Origin: a bacterium
GTDB taxonomy: Bacteria > UBA9089 > CG2-30-40-21
Length of the DNA stretch: 5,975 nucleotides
Direction of reading: 5' to 3'
NCBI GenBank assembly: GCA_030018795.1
Contig: JASEHA010000154.1
Location: 1 to 5,975, forward strand
Below, one piece after another: positions 5,831-5,975 of the stretch. Position 1 is the stretch's first letter, and every line of letters begins with the position of its first letter. Under the pieces are notes generated by a model. That model saw only the letters and a list, made by a program, of their open reading frames with translations, ran no database searches and was not told the DNA's origin. A program made the translations under genes and the position numbers.

Positions 5831-5974
5831 TTATTCGACAGGCTCAAGACAAGTATTGTAATTATTATAGTATGCTGCCATTATAACAGATTGTGGTATA
5901 TTGTCAAGCATTTTTTGCAACTCTGAATATTCGATAAAGCCAACTGTCTCATAATGCCTCATGTAAAAAGAGCA
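5831..5974 (-). CDS. C-terminal fragment of an unrecognised protein entering from the right edge
   Basis: Read on the minus strand, this frame is open from the window edge for 47 codons to TAA at 5831-5833. The first 17 residues, CSFYMRHYETVGFIEYS, are identical in DNA and frame to the left-edge fragment. The tail then differs: ELQKMLDNIPQSVIMA, ending YNTCLEPVE. Both tails keep L-D-x-x-P-Q at the same position after the repeat, so they look like diverged homologous ends. The stop is 17 nt before the lipoprotein ATG, an operon-like spacing. The start lies outside the window. A perfect TTGACA/TATAAT pair falls inside this frame, so part of the stretch might be promoter rather than coding. The family is unrecognised. 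Confidence 0.5.
   Translation of the reverse strand, partial: CSFYMRHYETVGFIEYSELQKMLDNIPQSVIMAAYYNNYNTCLEPVE
5880..5907 (-). promoter_or_regulatory. Consensus sigma70-like promoter upstream of the lipoprotein gene
   Basis: On the minus strand TTGACA (5902-5907) and TATAAT (5880-5885) are both perfect consensus hexamers, 16 nt apart. Transcription would start near 5873, about 60 nt before the lipoprotein ATG. It lies within the right-edge partial reading frame, where TTGAC is also explained by conserved Leu-Asp codons, so some of the match may be coincidental. Confidence 0.55.
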
Positions 5975-5975
5975 T
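5923..5975 (-). repeat. Right copy of exact 53-bp terminal inverted repeat
   Basis: This is the reverse complement of positions 2-54 with all 53 bases identical, and it reaches the last base of the window. Read inward on the minus strand it is in the same open frame as the left copy. Identity ends at 5923, where the two downstream tails diverge. Confidence 0.95.

Noticed and set aside
2..5975. Whole window as a classic transposon or linear replicon with terminal inverted repeats
   Set aside because: There is no transposase, integrase or replication gene inside. The repeat is open in frame with different tails, and contig edges commonly fall in repeats, so a complete element is not supported.

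Overview
The window is AT-leaning bacterial DNA with strong Shine-Dalgarno sites (AAAGGGGGG, AAGGAG, AGAGG). One gene encodes a very large exported protein ending in a FlgD-Ig / type-A sorting-like domain. Such C-termini are typical of Bacteroidetes and relatives and of several uncultivated candidate phyla. Because Bacteroidetes usually use weak Shine-Dalgarno signals, I lean towards a candidate-phylum bacterium, but this is a weak inference. The sequence looks like a metagenomic contig whose two ends stop inside copies of the same repeat.

Layout from left to right. (1) Positions 2-54 are an exact inverted copy of 5923-5975. Read inward from each end, this 53-bp repeat is open in one frame and runs on into two different C-terminal tails, ending at 158 (+) and 5831 (-). 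I therefore call a partial gene at each edge. (2) A 1137-residue secreted multidomain beta-sandwich protein lies on the minus strand at 203-3616. It has a CBM-like N-terminal domain, two copies of an NYFG module, two WNL...GYW repeats and a C-terminal sorting-like domain. (3) A 608-bp divergent intergenic region (3617-4224) holds a 101-bp palindromic MITE/REP-like element, several small hairpins and weak promoter candidates for both neighbours. (4) A family 2 glycosyltransferase of 301 residues lies at 4225-5130 (+). (5) The convergent spacer 5131-5441 carries a strong GTAGAGACGCAA-type hairpin bracketed by 10-bp direct repeats, plus some unconvincing small reading frames. (6) A small putative lipoprotein of 123 residues lies at 5442-5813 (-), 17 nt downstream of the right-edge partial gene.

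The exported protein and the glycosyltransferase are divergently transcribed. A role in cell-surface or exopolysaccharide biology fits both, but nothing in the sequence ties them to one pathway. The most unusual feature is at the ends: two inward-facing, same-frame copies of a coding repeat with different 3' tails. This could be an invertible or tail-swapping locus, or simply two paralogues at which the assembly broke. The window contains no recombinase, transposase, tRNA, rRNA or CRISPR array that I can see.
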